This document shows, piece by piece, positions 47,698 through 58,421 of a stretch of DNA of 64,000 nucleotides. The translations under genes were made by a program, and so were the position numbers. The number at the start of each line of letters is the position of its first letter. The stretch's first letter is position 1. The DNA is from Pyrenopolyporus hunteri. Lineage: Eukaryota > Ascomycota > Sordariomycetes > Xylariales > Hypoxylaceae. The stretch is from NCBI GenBank assembly GCA_902806595.1, contig CADCXC010000044.1:620001-684000 (forward strand). The letters run 5' to 3'. The notes under the pieces were generated by a model, which did no database searches, had not been told where the DNA came from, and worked only from the letters and a program-made list of their open reading frames with translations.

Positions 47698-48388
47698 TAT
47701 TACTTAGCGGAAGTCGGCCTGAACAGCGAACATCGCGTTGTAATAGTTCCTCTCAATTTCCTTGTTCGATTAGACCAAACATGAGTTTAGGCCGTTCACC
47801 ATCACGACGCACCGAAGGACTTTAGTAATAAAGTGGTTTATCTAGGTAGATTTATTATTATCCCCGCGCTTTATACCCTGGACGCGCGGACCCGTGGGAA
47901 GGTCAAGATAAGCCGTGTTATTTTCTCAACATTTGAATTACGTTTCCTGGAATCCAGGCGTCGGCTTAGGACTCCCCTTATCAGCCAGATGCATGTAAAT
48001 GTAGCTCTAATGGTGCGTCTCTGTGGACATGATAAGAAGCAGATTATCATGTGGGGGGATGAATAGTTGGAGACTGATGCGCCAACTTACGCTAGGGACA
48101 ACTATTAGACGTATCTAGGATACTACCGTCGGAGGCATGACGCAGGCCTCTTGCTATCCGGTCGTCTGTGATATCACAATACCTGCTACGATTGGCGCCT
48201 CTCCGCAGCTACTATGCGGGGTACGTCCAGGTAGATGCTAGGAGTATATATAGAGAGAGAGGGCCTCCCCGAGTATTGATGTTCTTCTGGGATTGTGGAT
48301 ACGGAGTCGAAGATAGACCTTGCACTGATTTCACAGAAAGAGGGTTGAGACTGCTTTCAGGAAATAAGTAAACCTTCGAAAAGTTGCC
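47698..48388. other. Intergenic, 0.7 kb
   Basis: Between the UsgS-like gene and formamidase, both plus. Contains the likely UsgS polyadenylation signal and the formamidase promoter. Small open frames (47833-48066, 48168-48371) are unsupported. Confidence 0.55.
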
Positions 48389-50214
48389 ATGGGTAAAGGC
48401 GAGATTCGCACCGCTGGCAAGGTGACCCTTGGGAAACCAGCAGTAGAGCAGACGAATATCCATGTAAGCCATAGCTTATTGAGATTCGGAAACCGAAGCT
48501 CGAGCTAACACCCCACCCATAGAACAGATGGCACCCTGATAGTATGGCCTTAGGATAATACAATGGTCTATTAGAAAACTACGTATTAATGCGGCCACAG
48601 TCCCATTCGCCGGTACGATCAAGAACGGAGAGACAGTTAAGATTGAATGTCTTGACTGGTAAGCCTATACGCCTCATTGAACCCTTTTCTTGTAGAATTA
48701 ACGGCACTCGCAGGACTGGAGGTCAAATTGGAAACAACGATAGCGCCGACGATATTCGCAATGTAGATCTGAGCAGGTGCCACTGTCTTACCGGTCCTTT
48801 TGAGATCGAAGGTGCCCAGCCGGGCGATATTCTCTTGGTTGAAATCATGGATGTTCAACCCTTCCAGGATCAACCCGTGCGTAGCATCTGCCGTCGTTCT
48901 CTTCGACATCGTCATCATTATTTTGCCCCCGGCGGGTGGGTTAAAGCCTTCCAACCCGGCCGATCGAAGGGGCCTTGTTCCCAAATACGCTTAAAGTCAC
49001 CAGTATTAGCATTCAGAATACTAACACAGCTTGTAGTGGGGATTTACCGGTGTGTTCGACAAAGCTAATGGTGGAGGGTTCCTCGACGAAATCTACCCGT
49101 CAGCCGCAAAGGCGATCTGGGATTTTGAGGGCATTTACGCTACCTCGCGTCATATACCACACGTCAAATTCGCAGGACTAATCCACCCGGGGATTCTTGG
49201 GTGCGCGCCATCGGCAGAGGTCCTTGCGGCCTGGAACAAACGTGAGGCTGAGTTGATATCGGCCAACAAGCTGGATAGGCTGGTGGCTTTGCCTCCAGAG
49301 CCGAAGGGCATGCACGCCGGCGCTGCTAACACAACCCTCAAAGAGAAGATCGGCAGAGAAGGCGCTAGGACCATTCCAGGGCGGCCCGAACATGGCGGCA
49401 ACTGCGATATCAAGAACTTGAGCAGGGGTTCGAAGGTCTACCTCCCAGTCCACGTCCCAGGCGCGAAGTTCAGCGTCGGAGATCTACACTTCTCACGTGA
49501 GTTGAATTCCATCTCCTCTGCCTTTGACCTGGATGAGTGAACAGGACTGATCCGAAATAGAGGGTGACGGTGAGATCTCGTTTTGCGGGGCGATAGAGAT
49601 GGCCGGCGTCATCACGATTAACTTCAAAGTTATCAAGAACGGAGTAGCAGATTTGGGTCTCAAGTCACCCATCTACTTACCTGGGCCTGTGGAGCCGCAT
49701 TTTGGCCCAGGACGCCACATATACTTTGAGGGTTTCTCCGTAGACGAGCATGGAAAACAACATTACATGGACGTAGCAGTTGCCTATAGACAGACGACCC
49801 TGCGTAAGTACCGCAACGAATAGCGACGCCATCCTCGGGTACCCCAGGTTCGTAAACGAGATGGGCCGGCTGACGAGAATAGGGTGTATCGAATACCTCC
49901 GCCGCTTCGGGTACAGTGACTACCAGGTCTACCTCCTGCTATCGTCGGCGCCTGTCCAGGGGCACGTAGCAGGTATCGTCGACATACCGAACGCATGCAC
50001 GACACTAGGCTTGCCCGTTGATATTTTTGACTTCGACATCATGCCGTCCGGACCGGCGAAAGCGTTGGATATGGGTAACTGTGCTTTTGAGACCGGTACC
50101 ACTGAGGGTAAGGTCGCAGCTGGCGGCCAGAACAGCGAGCACAGCTTCGGAGGGGGCCTAACGTACAAGGCGTCCGTGGCCGAGAGGGTGAAGGAGGCAG
50201 TATCGGGGTCGTGA
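48389..50214 (+). CDS. fmdS: Formamidase (FmdA/AmdA family)
   Basis: Hydrolyses formamide to formate and ammonia, a nitrogen-scavenging cytosolic enzyme. Seven exons: 48389-48463, 48523-48541, 48601-48658, 48714-48876, 49037-49496, 49561-49803, 49883-50214; all six introns are GT..AG and the frame closes throughout, 449 residues. The second exon is only 19 nt; with it the N-terminus reads TNIHNRWHPDIPFAGTIKNG, as in relatives; without it the frame breaks. Later junctions give DWTGGQIGNNDSADD, PFQDQPWGFTG, DLHFSQGDGEISF and TTLRCIEYLRRFGY. The core IWDFEGIYATSRHIP, KFAGLIHPGILGCAPSAEV and RPEHGGNCDIKNLSRG is the family signature. Start ATG 48389 gives MGKGEIRTAGKVTLGKP, matching formamidase N-termini. 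The symbol follows the Aspergillus gene; amide preference is not proven. Confidence 0.93.
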
Positions 50215-50260
50215 TCAGATAGATGTAGGTTTCTACACAGTCGGTTACGGTTTATCAAAA

Positions 50261-50310
50261 CGTACCTAGGTAGGTACATACCTACCTAGGTACCTACTAC
50301 CTATAGGTAT
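50261..50310. repeat. TACCTAGGTA palindrome cluster
   Basis: Several overlapping CCTAGG and GGTACC units directly after the formamidase stop codon, for example TACCTACCTAGGTACCTAC. Another unit is at 50498-50508. Confidence 0.8.
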
Positions 50311-50594
50311 CATAAAAAAATCGGTATTGATTGTATTTTGGTTGCGTCTTTCTGGAGCATATACCTCGGTACGTAGGTACATATCTACTACTTACCCAAT
50401 ACCAACAAGGCCCGATTGAGATTAGGTAATATATACCTCATAAGAGGTACTTCCTCCTACACGTACATACATGGATGTAAGCGCCGGACCTGCCTTCCTA
50501 CCTAGGTACATGCCTATGTACATACATCGATCGATCAACTTAAGAGTATTTAGAGTAATTGGCATGTGGGGATATCGTGCTTGGGAATCTACCC

Positions 50595-51168
50595 TGGTCC
50601 AAATGCCCGAAACCGCCAAACCGCCAAAACTCATGGTCTTATAGTCTGATTACACAGTAGGCCTGCACTATGCGCTATACTGTATTTTTTAGGTGCTAAG
50701 TCCACTATAATTATAGGGCACTCTAGGGCATTCAACGCCTTGTTACACCAAACCAATTTGACCAATCATAATATCTTCTTATACTTCACTAATTTCAAAG
50801 TTTCTAGCATTTTATAGCCACTAAATTATAGCGTATTTTCGTAGATTTTACGTATGCGAATAGTATATTAAGCGATAGCGACTTTAAGCGTTATAAACGC
50901 TATAAATAACGTTTTTATAGTAAGGCGAATGACCTTAAAGGTCCTATAATTATAATAGTCTTTATAACAGAATATAATATGTATATATAATGACTAGGAA
51001 ATAGAGGCACTATATACGAGGATACTAAGTAGAATGCTAAATGTGCTGTAATTATAGCGGACTTAGCACCTAAAAAAATACAGTATAGCGCATAGTGCGG
51101 GCCTACTGTGTAATCAGATCATGAAACCATGAGTTTTGGCGGTTTGGCGGTTTGGGTCAAATGGCCCA
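50595..51168. mobile_element. Terminal-inverted-repeat element, MITE-like, about 574 bp
   Basis: The segment 50595-50716 and the reverse complement of 51046-51168 are about 120 bp long and nearly identical: both contain AAACCGCCAAACCGCCAAAA, TCTGATTACACAGTAGGCC and GCACTATGCGCTATACTGTA. The inner end of the left arm is the 12-bp palindrome CTATAATTATAG. The middle (50717-51045) is AT-rich with no ORF, so the element is non-autonomous. The outermost 20 bp match only partly, which makes the exact ends and any target-site duplication uncertain; similarity may go on for another 10-15 bp. It carries no sign of heavy RIP. Confidence 0.8.
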
Positions 51169-51446
51169 CCGTCGAATCCCCACCGTACCAGCCTTCTGAT
51201 CTACACCGCTTACGGTTCTGTACATGTCTTACGTGCCGAACCACGCGCCATATCTGTGGCGCGGAGGGGCATAGTTCGATTCTTTCGTGCATCAAACCTT
51301 CGTCCAAGCTCCCGAATGCAGCCCTCGCATACCTAGTCTCCCGCTGGTTATTTACTTATTTCCGACGTCGAAAATCAACATTTGGCATATAAGCACGTCG
51401 TTGACGTGAAGTTAGCTGGTTTAACAGTCTCTGAATATATACCTAT

Positions 51447-51530
51447 TTTTTTTCCCCTTCCTTTTCCCCTTTTCCCCTTTTCCCCATCCCCCTTTTGCCC
51501 CTTTCCGCCGTCTTCTCCATCCCCGCTTTC
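51447..51530 (+). promoter_or_regulatory. Pyrimidine-rich promoter tract of the INP1-like gene
   Basis: A C/T-only stretch dominated by CCCCTTTT units, about 180-260 bp before the start codon. CT-rich tracts just upstream of transcription starts are common in filamentous fungi. Placement fits the downstream gene; function is inferred. Confidence 0.45.
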
Positions 51531-51710
51531 AACCTGTGTCGAATCTTCTCTCCAGTTACCGGCACACCGTCTTTTCACCTCGCGACCCAGGATCCCCGCG
51601 ACCTCGTAACCCCCCGCCATGACCTAGACATCGTATCATATATTCGTCTCTGGAGCTTAGTTCATCCACACACAGACCTCGCTTATTCGTGAACCTGGAA
51701 TGCGCCGACC

Positions 51711-54059
51711 ATGGCAGACGACACCAATCCTGAACCCGGTAAACCAGACATGCCACGACCTCGCCGGGTCTTAACAGAACCCATTGCCAGTCCGCCTCCC
51801 GCACCAGGAACAACCTCAACTCACTCCGAAGAGCTGGTTGAGACTCTCTATAGCCATCCTTCCGTCAAAATAATCTCTTTTACGTCAACCCAGCGTACTT
51901 CCTTTGGCCCGCGGCCGTCTTCCGCCGACGAGGATCGACCAGGCACATTGCCGGCTTCGTCGCGACTTGAGAGGACCATTGCTGTCGGTGCGTCGCCGTA
52001 CCCACCCGTAGCAAACTTTCTTTCCCCTGGCTAACTTAAATGTTTTCAAGGTCCGTTCCGCATTTACCGCGCCCCGGGATCTGTGGCTTTTCTTAGCTGC
52101 GGTTCGGCCCTCCAGCCCATCCTCCCGAAAAGTCAGTGCTGGTGTATCGACGAGGATAATAGCAGATTCGTCCTGCAAATACGTCGGCCGCAGTACTGGA
52201 GGATTGAACTCCCAGTTTCCGACCCCGACGACCAGCTCCGCGCTTTGTTACTAAAGGAAGTCTTAGATAAAACCTTGCTATTTGAAAAGACGCACTGTCC
52301 CTTCAAAAGGAGCTTCATAATAGAATTACCGGAGGATCCGCAGACGCCAGTCAAAAAGAAAGCCTGGACGCCGGAAGGCAAGAACCTGGTGTCATCTCCT
52401 TTTTCTGATTCGTCACCGGTATCCTCGCCAGCAGCGAGACTCTACGGCAAGGACAGACGTCCAAGTGTTTTAAGCGACATAGCTCTCTTTAGGGACGATC
52501 TCGGTCCTCACACGGAACGCGACTTCTCCCAATATAAGTACGAGCCTCAATCTGGAAACTTAATGTATGAATCTGGGGGGTCAACAGCCAGCGAAGAGAG
52601 AGAAGATAGCGCTGGTTGTCGGAAACCCGATACAATACCATCAGGCCTTCGGCGAGATGTCGGGCCAGCGCCACAATCTCTAGCTTCGAATCTCGGCACC
52701 GTGTTGGAGTTAGCGAATATCCCGTGGGATATTGTCAAAGATAATGTAATGACGTACAATACTAAGCAAACGACGTTAGAGGAAAGCGAAGTCGGCCTTG
52801 CTGGTGCTAGGCGTGAGCGGCGAGTTACAGGAACGCAAGAGAAAGATAGGACAGGCCGGGCAGTACATGATGACGAGGGGCTATTTAGCTCAGCAAGCTA
52901 CGACAGCATTTCAACACAACCGCAAGCAATGCAAACGGTCAATCTAGAAAAATGGGAGGCAATGTTCCAAGATCCCCCCACCTCCGACGCTAGAAAGGAA
53001 GAGGCCGTAGGTAATGAGGCCGTCGACGAGCCTTCTTCCTTTGAGGGATCCGGTCATAGCGCCCCTATTAATCTTTCGAGGAAACGAATAAGCCGAATGT
53101 TGGCCGGTCGCACCTACACGGCCCCCTCTCAGTTAACCGTAATGTCCTCGTCCCCTTCAAAGCCGAAAGATTTGTCAGGTGCTACGAAGTCCCATCATCC
53201 GCCGCGTCCGCAACCCCTCGCATCGGATGAAAGTTCTCCTGCTGGGTCAAGCGACTCATTTCATAGTGTGCAGTCATGGCATTCGCCAGCCAACCCGCTC
53301 CCTCCGTCGCCGCCATCTTCTCGCCCAGTTACGCCCTCTTTATCTCAATTCCCTCAATCTCACGATGACATCCTTCTCCCCCGCCAGCCTTCGCATGAGA
53401 AAGACAATCCAGCGTACACAACCACGCCAGACACGAACAGAACTTCAATCCCAAGTTCTACGGGAACCACAGACCATGCTAACGAAGCAGCTTCGCCCTC
53501 GCAGAGTTCCCCTGCTAACAGTAAGGGCGACCATGTGAGCTTAGAGCCCATGACCCAGCCCTTCAAGGTATCCCACGCCTCCGGCACCGAAGATAGGCCG
53601 CAAGCTCGGCCGCGGCCGCGGCCGCATAGTTTATCTATGAGTCGACGGGCTTTATCGCCACTCCCCCCTCCCGCTAATTTCTTTTCGCCGCCTCCAAGGC
53701 AAACTCCCCAGAGTCGTATGGCTACCGTTCGTCGGTTGCCGGCCGTGATCATACACAAGACGGTGGAACTCCTCCTCGGCCCGCCAGCCTACCTCGTAAA
53801 TATCATGTTGAAAGTTGCCGCTAGGATCCTCGCTGGCGAGTGGCGAGGCCTGGTTTTTGGTATTGGAGAAGGAGGTGAGAAGATCCCGGTCCAGTGGGAC
53901 TACTCCGATGGAGAGTTGAGCGACTGGAGCGACGACGAAGACTACGCGTCAGCGAAATATAAACAGAGCAACAGCAGTAGCAAAAACAGCATCTCTCAAA
54001 CAGCCGACCGACATGGTTCAACAGGGGTCGATGACAGCCCCAGTTGGGAGGTAGATTAG
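51711..54059 (+). CDS. inp1: Inheritance of peroxisomes protein 1 (Inp1-like)
   Basis: In yeast Inp1 ties peroxisomes to the cell cortex through Pex3 and so keeps some in the mother cell. Exons 51711-51987 and 52051-54059, one 63-nt intron (GTGCGT..TTCAAG); 761 residues. The ATG sits in GACCATGG, a strong context. The junction gives ERTIAVGPFRIYRAPGSVAF, and the conserved Inp1 domain follows (about 93-190): FLSCGSALQPILPKSQCWC, SRFVLQIRRPQYWRIELP. The rest is mostly Ser/Pro-rich and probably disordered, with Arg/Pro repeats (QARPRPRPHSLSMSRR) and, near the C-terminus, a conserved-looking segment VELLLGPPAYLVNIMLKVAA (about 681-700) followed by an acidic end (DGELSDWSDDEDY). The family assignment rests on the N-terminal domain pattern from memory. 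Confidence 0.8.
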
Positions 54060-55012
54060 AGGCAGACGTTCTTATGATTTGTACTATAATACTGGTTTAA
54101 TGAAGATATGGGTTTGCATGATCACATATGGGCGAGGGGTGGAGTTTGGACAAGGAACAAGATCAGTATAGTCGTTCTTGGGTTTGTAGTCGGGTTGGAA
54201 ATGTAAGAAGTGGTGTGGAGAGAAGGGGGAGATGGGTTTCTCAGCGGCAGACGGGTTTGCCTTTAGGGTTTTTAATTCACGGAACGGGGGCGGTACGGCG
54301 TTCACGTTCGGCGGTATATCAAGCAACGTCACTCACTCGGCTTTAGGCAGAGAAATTTAAGATAGGTACCGAAATAAATTAGGTAGCTCACATATTTTTC
54401 ATATCCTCGCGAAGAGACGAGGGCTACCTACGTCGAGAGTGCTTGATTATACGATTACGTATCTATATGCTAGCTTTAACGCTCTATCTTCGGTTTATCG
54501 TTAAAGACGTACGTACTCACCCCGGCTATCTACCTAGGTAGGTAGGTAGGTAGGTATTGATTTCAGCTAATACACATTACGAACGTGAGACGCTCCTAGG
54601 TTCGAGGGCGGTGGGTGAATCGCGTGGTTTACCACTTCACGTCCCCAGCGGGATATTAATCGGTTACCGGCACTACCGAGCGGGGGAGAGGCCACCGTCT
54701 GTATTTCTCAGCTATCGGATTAACGTCGAAGTCTCGAGCTTCGTAGGCCTTGTACAAATAAACGGTACTAACCGTGAGGTCTCCCTTGGGAGCAAGCTGC
54801 GGAGCATACCTCTGCTGCTGTTCTTCCTGCCAATGGGTACCCGTCCCTCTCCGTCCCGCACGCCGTTTCGCTTCATAGGCGTCGGGCCGCGGGGCTGCTC
54901 GTCAAGTCTTCGTGTCCCAAGCTGCTAAGCTGCTAAGCTACAAGCGGGTTTCTCCAAAGGCCTCATCGGTCAATCGACGGTTGTGGCGAGGAGCATAGGC
55001 GTTGTCGACCGG
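54060..55012. other. Intergenic, convergent 3-prime ends
   Basis: Between INP1-like (plus) and OTU1-like (minus). Contains the palindrome cluster at 54531-54557. A 123-codon plus-strand frame (54557-54928) has no recognisable domain. Confidence 0.5.
54531..54557. repeat. TACCTAGGTAGGTAGG repeat
   Basis: TACCTAGGTA followed by three more GGTA units. Same family as the other intergenic palindromes. Confidence 0.85.
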
Positions 55013-56178
55013 TTACGATGAATCCTTAATCTCGCTGATGTCGGAGTGGCCGGTGCTTAAGGAATGTTTGGCGAGAGCCTTCTGGCCTTGGCCGATCCAA
55101 CCGCACTCATTGCACATGATGACGAAATCGGAGGTATCAGTGTAGTAGTGGTGCTCGTCCCTCAACTTTTTGCACATCTCCTTGGTGTGAGCGACGACAT
55201 GGTCGCTGCTGTCGACAGCCCAGCGCGTGACGTCGAATTCCATAACTTCCTGGCCCTCGACGAAAATCTCGGCCACTCGGTCGTAGTGGACGTTGGAGTA
55301 GACGAGAACGCAGCGCATCTCGTAGCCGTTGCCCTCTCCGATACGGTAGACATTGTTCGTCTTGACGTCGATAACGCAGATCTCGAGCTGGAAAACCTCG
55401 GAGATTATGGAGAGCTCGATTTCGCCGCCCCACGAGTCCGGTCGGAGCATATTGTTGCAGTACGCCTCGGGAGACTTTCCGAGGATCACACTATTGTATT
55501 TGTCTACATTGGCTCGGATGTGGTCGACGACGAGGCGGCGCAACGATTCGGCCGTGTAATTCTCGTCGGCGCCGGAGCGGATGCCGCGGAGAGCACCACC
55601 GACGGCCGTAAACAGGCAACTATTGTCGTCGGGCATAACTCGGAGGACTAGCGATAGAGGGTCCGATGTCAGTCTATGAAGCAATGGTAGGATGGTGCAG
55701 TATATAACTAACCTAGCGTGGAATTGGTCTCTGGCATGAACACGCTGATATTTTGATCCTTAATCCCTTTGACCTGGGCTTGGTCCTTAAACTCCGACTG
55801 GAGACCAGGGATAGAGGCAACCCCGGGGGCAGACACAGACGCTAGCGCAGGAGCGGGAGCGGGAGCGGGAGCGGGCTCGGGTACGGTCTCGGGCGCGCGC
55901 GTAGCGGCAGTTCCCTGGTTAGTTGAAGATTTCGTGGGGGCCATGGTGGAAGTATTCTCTCCAGGCACAACGGTGAGGTTCTCTCGATGAAGGTCGAGCG
56001 ACTGTATAGTGAGAGAACCCTGGTCGGGAGCCAGCGCTTTCGGCGGCCAGCCATACTTGACCGTGACGTCAGCGTAGCCGGTAGTCGACTTGAGCGCCTC
56101 GAGGAGCTGGTCAACCGTCGCAGCGTCTTCCAGGTCGAGAGTTCCTCCACCGGAGGGAGCCTTGAACCGGATCTTCAT
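55013..56178 (-). CDS. otu1: OTU1/YOD1-type ubiquitin thioesterase
   Basis: Cysteine deubiquitinase that works with Cdc48/p97, for example in ER-associated degradation. Exons 56178-55713 and 55647-55013 (minus strand), 65-nt intron (GTTAGT..CGCTAG); 366 residues. Domains: UBX-like N-terminus (about 1-80, starting MKIRFKAPSGGGTLDLED) that would bind Cdc48; an Ala/Pro linker (PAPAPAPAPA, coded by a GGGAGC-type repeat near 55850-55875); the OTU domain from 156 with MPDDNSCLF, catalytic Cys166 and nearby Asp162/163, and His276 in YSNVHYD; a C-terminal C2H2 finger with Cys334, Cys337, His350 and His356. The junction STL-VLRVMPDDNSC fits the family. All catalytic residues are present. A 195-codon frame on the other strand is a shadow of this gene. 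Confidence 0.95.
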
Positions 56179-58421
56179 GATTGAAACGACCGAATGGGTA
56201 ACAGGTAAAGAACGAAGGTTAGGGAGGAGGTGGGAGGAGGTGAGAGGAGGCGGGAGGATGTAGGATGTAGGAGGATATGAGAAGAAGGTGGGAAACACGT
56301 ACGGGAACAAGAAAACAAAGGGACGAGACAGTACGAACAGGTATTTTCCTTCTGAAGATGTATTATTCTTCTAAAAACAAAACCAGCAGTTCTGACGACT
56401 AAGCCGTGGCGAAATCACTCTCATCGGCCTGGGGAACCTATGAGGATCCGCCCCGGATCCGCCCTATGTACATACACACACCATCCAGAAACATTCGCAC
56501 TTATTGGTATAATGTAAATTGTCGGTCGATCGAATGTGGAAAGGGAAAGAGAACTTACTGAAGGCGCCCCTCTTATCGGCCGAACCAACCGAGACTATCC
56601 GATCCAGTGATTAGGCTTTAACCTACTATGTGTGCTTCCCCTAGTAGGCCGACCCGAGTAGCTAGGGTTTAATTGCAAATAGCCAAGTACGTGTTGAGCA
56701 CTCCCCCCCATTTCTCATGCGATTCAGGGAATATATGTGATAAGATGTGACTCAGTCCGTATACAACACAACTGTCACACCTAAGTTTACCAACCTTAGC
56801 ATACCTAGGTACCTATAAACTTGTCGAATTAACAATCAATATCATTGACAACTGTGCTTATACTTATGTACGAGCACAGCATAGTTCGTTAACTACCTAG
56901 GTACACGCTGTATCTCCTTTCAATACCGTAAGAAAGACATGGTTCTTCCAAGCCACTCTAGGGCAGATAAATGCGTATTCTTATACGGAGATTGGAGCCA
57001 AATATCCGTCATAGGTGACTAGGTACCTAAGAAAAGAGCTATATATGCATTGATTCATAGGGGGACGAGGCGCTCTCTATGGAACTTACAATGGGTCCGA
57101 GACGTAGACCAATGTTCTAGTTAAATGGGTAGGTTTCTCATTTATAGCAATAGCCTAAGTTGTGAATATTATAAAGCTTGTTTAAGCCGGTATAGCTGTT
57201 ATTGATGAATCAAAACTAACTGTGTCAGTAACGGTGAAAATGTTGTGTTTTACTTTGGAAAGTGAGAGTTAAGCCTGCGGGGGCCATATAGTGACACTTT
57301 CACGTTACATGTAGGCTCTCTGTTATTTAAATGAGGCTTCACGTACATATATGATGGTATCTTGGACGAAAGGTTATACCAGATACCAAAACACTCCCCC
57401 ACCCCCCTTTTTCCCCTTCTACGGTCCATAAGAACCTGCTTTCGACTTATTTGGCTGGAATTATAAGGAAGTAGCTAGGTACTGCTCATGTAAGAAGACG
57501 GTTGATAGAAATATAACTCGAAGTGCTTCCAATATAAAAACTTACCAACCTATCAAATCAGGTACGTATAGATACGGATCAGAGAACCCCTTGGTAACAG
57601 TAACGTCTTATGATTTGTTCATCTTTCCCCCCCTTATATCATGGCTTTCTCTTGCGAGTCATGTTTTCAGGATATGCCATAGGTGCTTCTATTGCTAAAA
57701 CTTGGAGACGTAAGTCATATCAATATAAGCGCCGCAGTATGGATATTATAGGATTGTCGAAGCTACCCGCCCCAGATCTACGCGCCGAACAGGGAGAACG
57801 GTGCCTACCGGTAGTCTTAGCTATCCAGATGAATTTGATACCAAATTTTTAAAATATATTCATTCGTATTTTCTGCCAATGTAGACATTGTTTCTTACTT
57901 ATAGATAAATTTGAAGAAGAGGGGGCGGGGGCATGGCCAATTTGATACTATTCACGTCACGTCATGCCGGGCGCTGTTGACGCAAACTGCACAATAGGCG
58001 TCAGAGAGGGGACTCGCCGATTCTTGCAGGAAGAGGCTAAATATATACGTATCAATATGAAGAGGGCACTCTTCTAGTTAACATTGACTAAACCCCTCCT
58101 AATGTTGCAATACAGTCCCACGCTATAGGCACTGGTAATACCAGGGTAGTGCTCTCATAAGAGAGATGTGTCACGACATTACGGCCGACGTTCTAAAAGA
58201 TATTGGTAGATCCATTTAATGGATGTTTGGCGACGGATGAGGCGTCCGCCGTATCTCTCAAAAATACCTGGGCGGGGAATGTTTTACATGCTGGCACGGG
58301 AGAGAAGATATCATCCCCTTGTTATCGATCGGGTACCTATAAGTACCAGCTCCTAGCCCCTCGATTGAGGGTGGAAGGACGTCTGGGTAGCACAACTGAA
58401 TATAAGGATATTAATCGTTTA
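56179..58421. other. Divergent intergenic region, 2.2 kb
   Basis: Between OTU1-like (minus) and the MFS transporter (plus), so both promoters lie here. It contains scattered TACCTA/TAGGTA units (about 56802-56813, 56894-56903, 57020-57029). The 80-codon frame at 57610-57852 has no recognisable features. No gene seen. Confidence 0.5.

Noticed and set aside
51271..51280. B-box-like GTTCGATTC, a possible tRNA
   Set aside because: No A box, no acceptor stem and no cloverleaf could be formed around it.
53360..53758. 132-codon minus-strand ORF
   Set aside because: Antisense to the Ser/Pro-rich part of the INP1-like gene.
54557..54928. 123-codon plus-strand ORF
   Set aside because: No domain, located between convergent genes, overlaps a repeat edge.
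55064..55651. 195-codon plus-strand ORF
   Set aside because: Exact shadow of the OTU domain exon on the opposite strand, where all catalytic motifs lie.
57610..57852. 80-codon plus-strand ORF
   Set aside because: No recognisable motif and no supporting exon structure.
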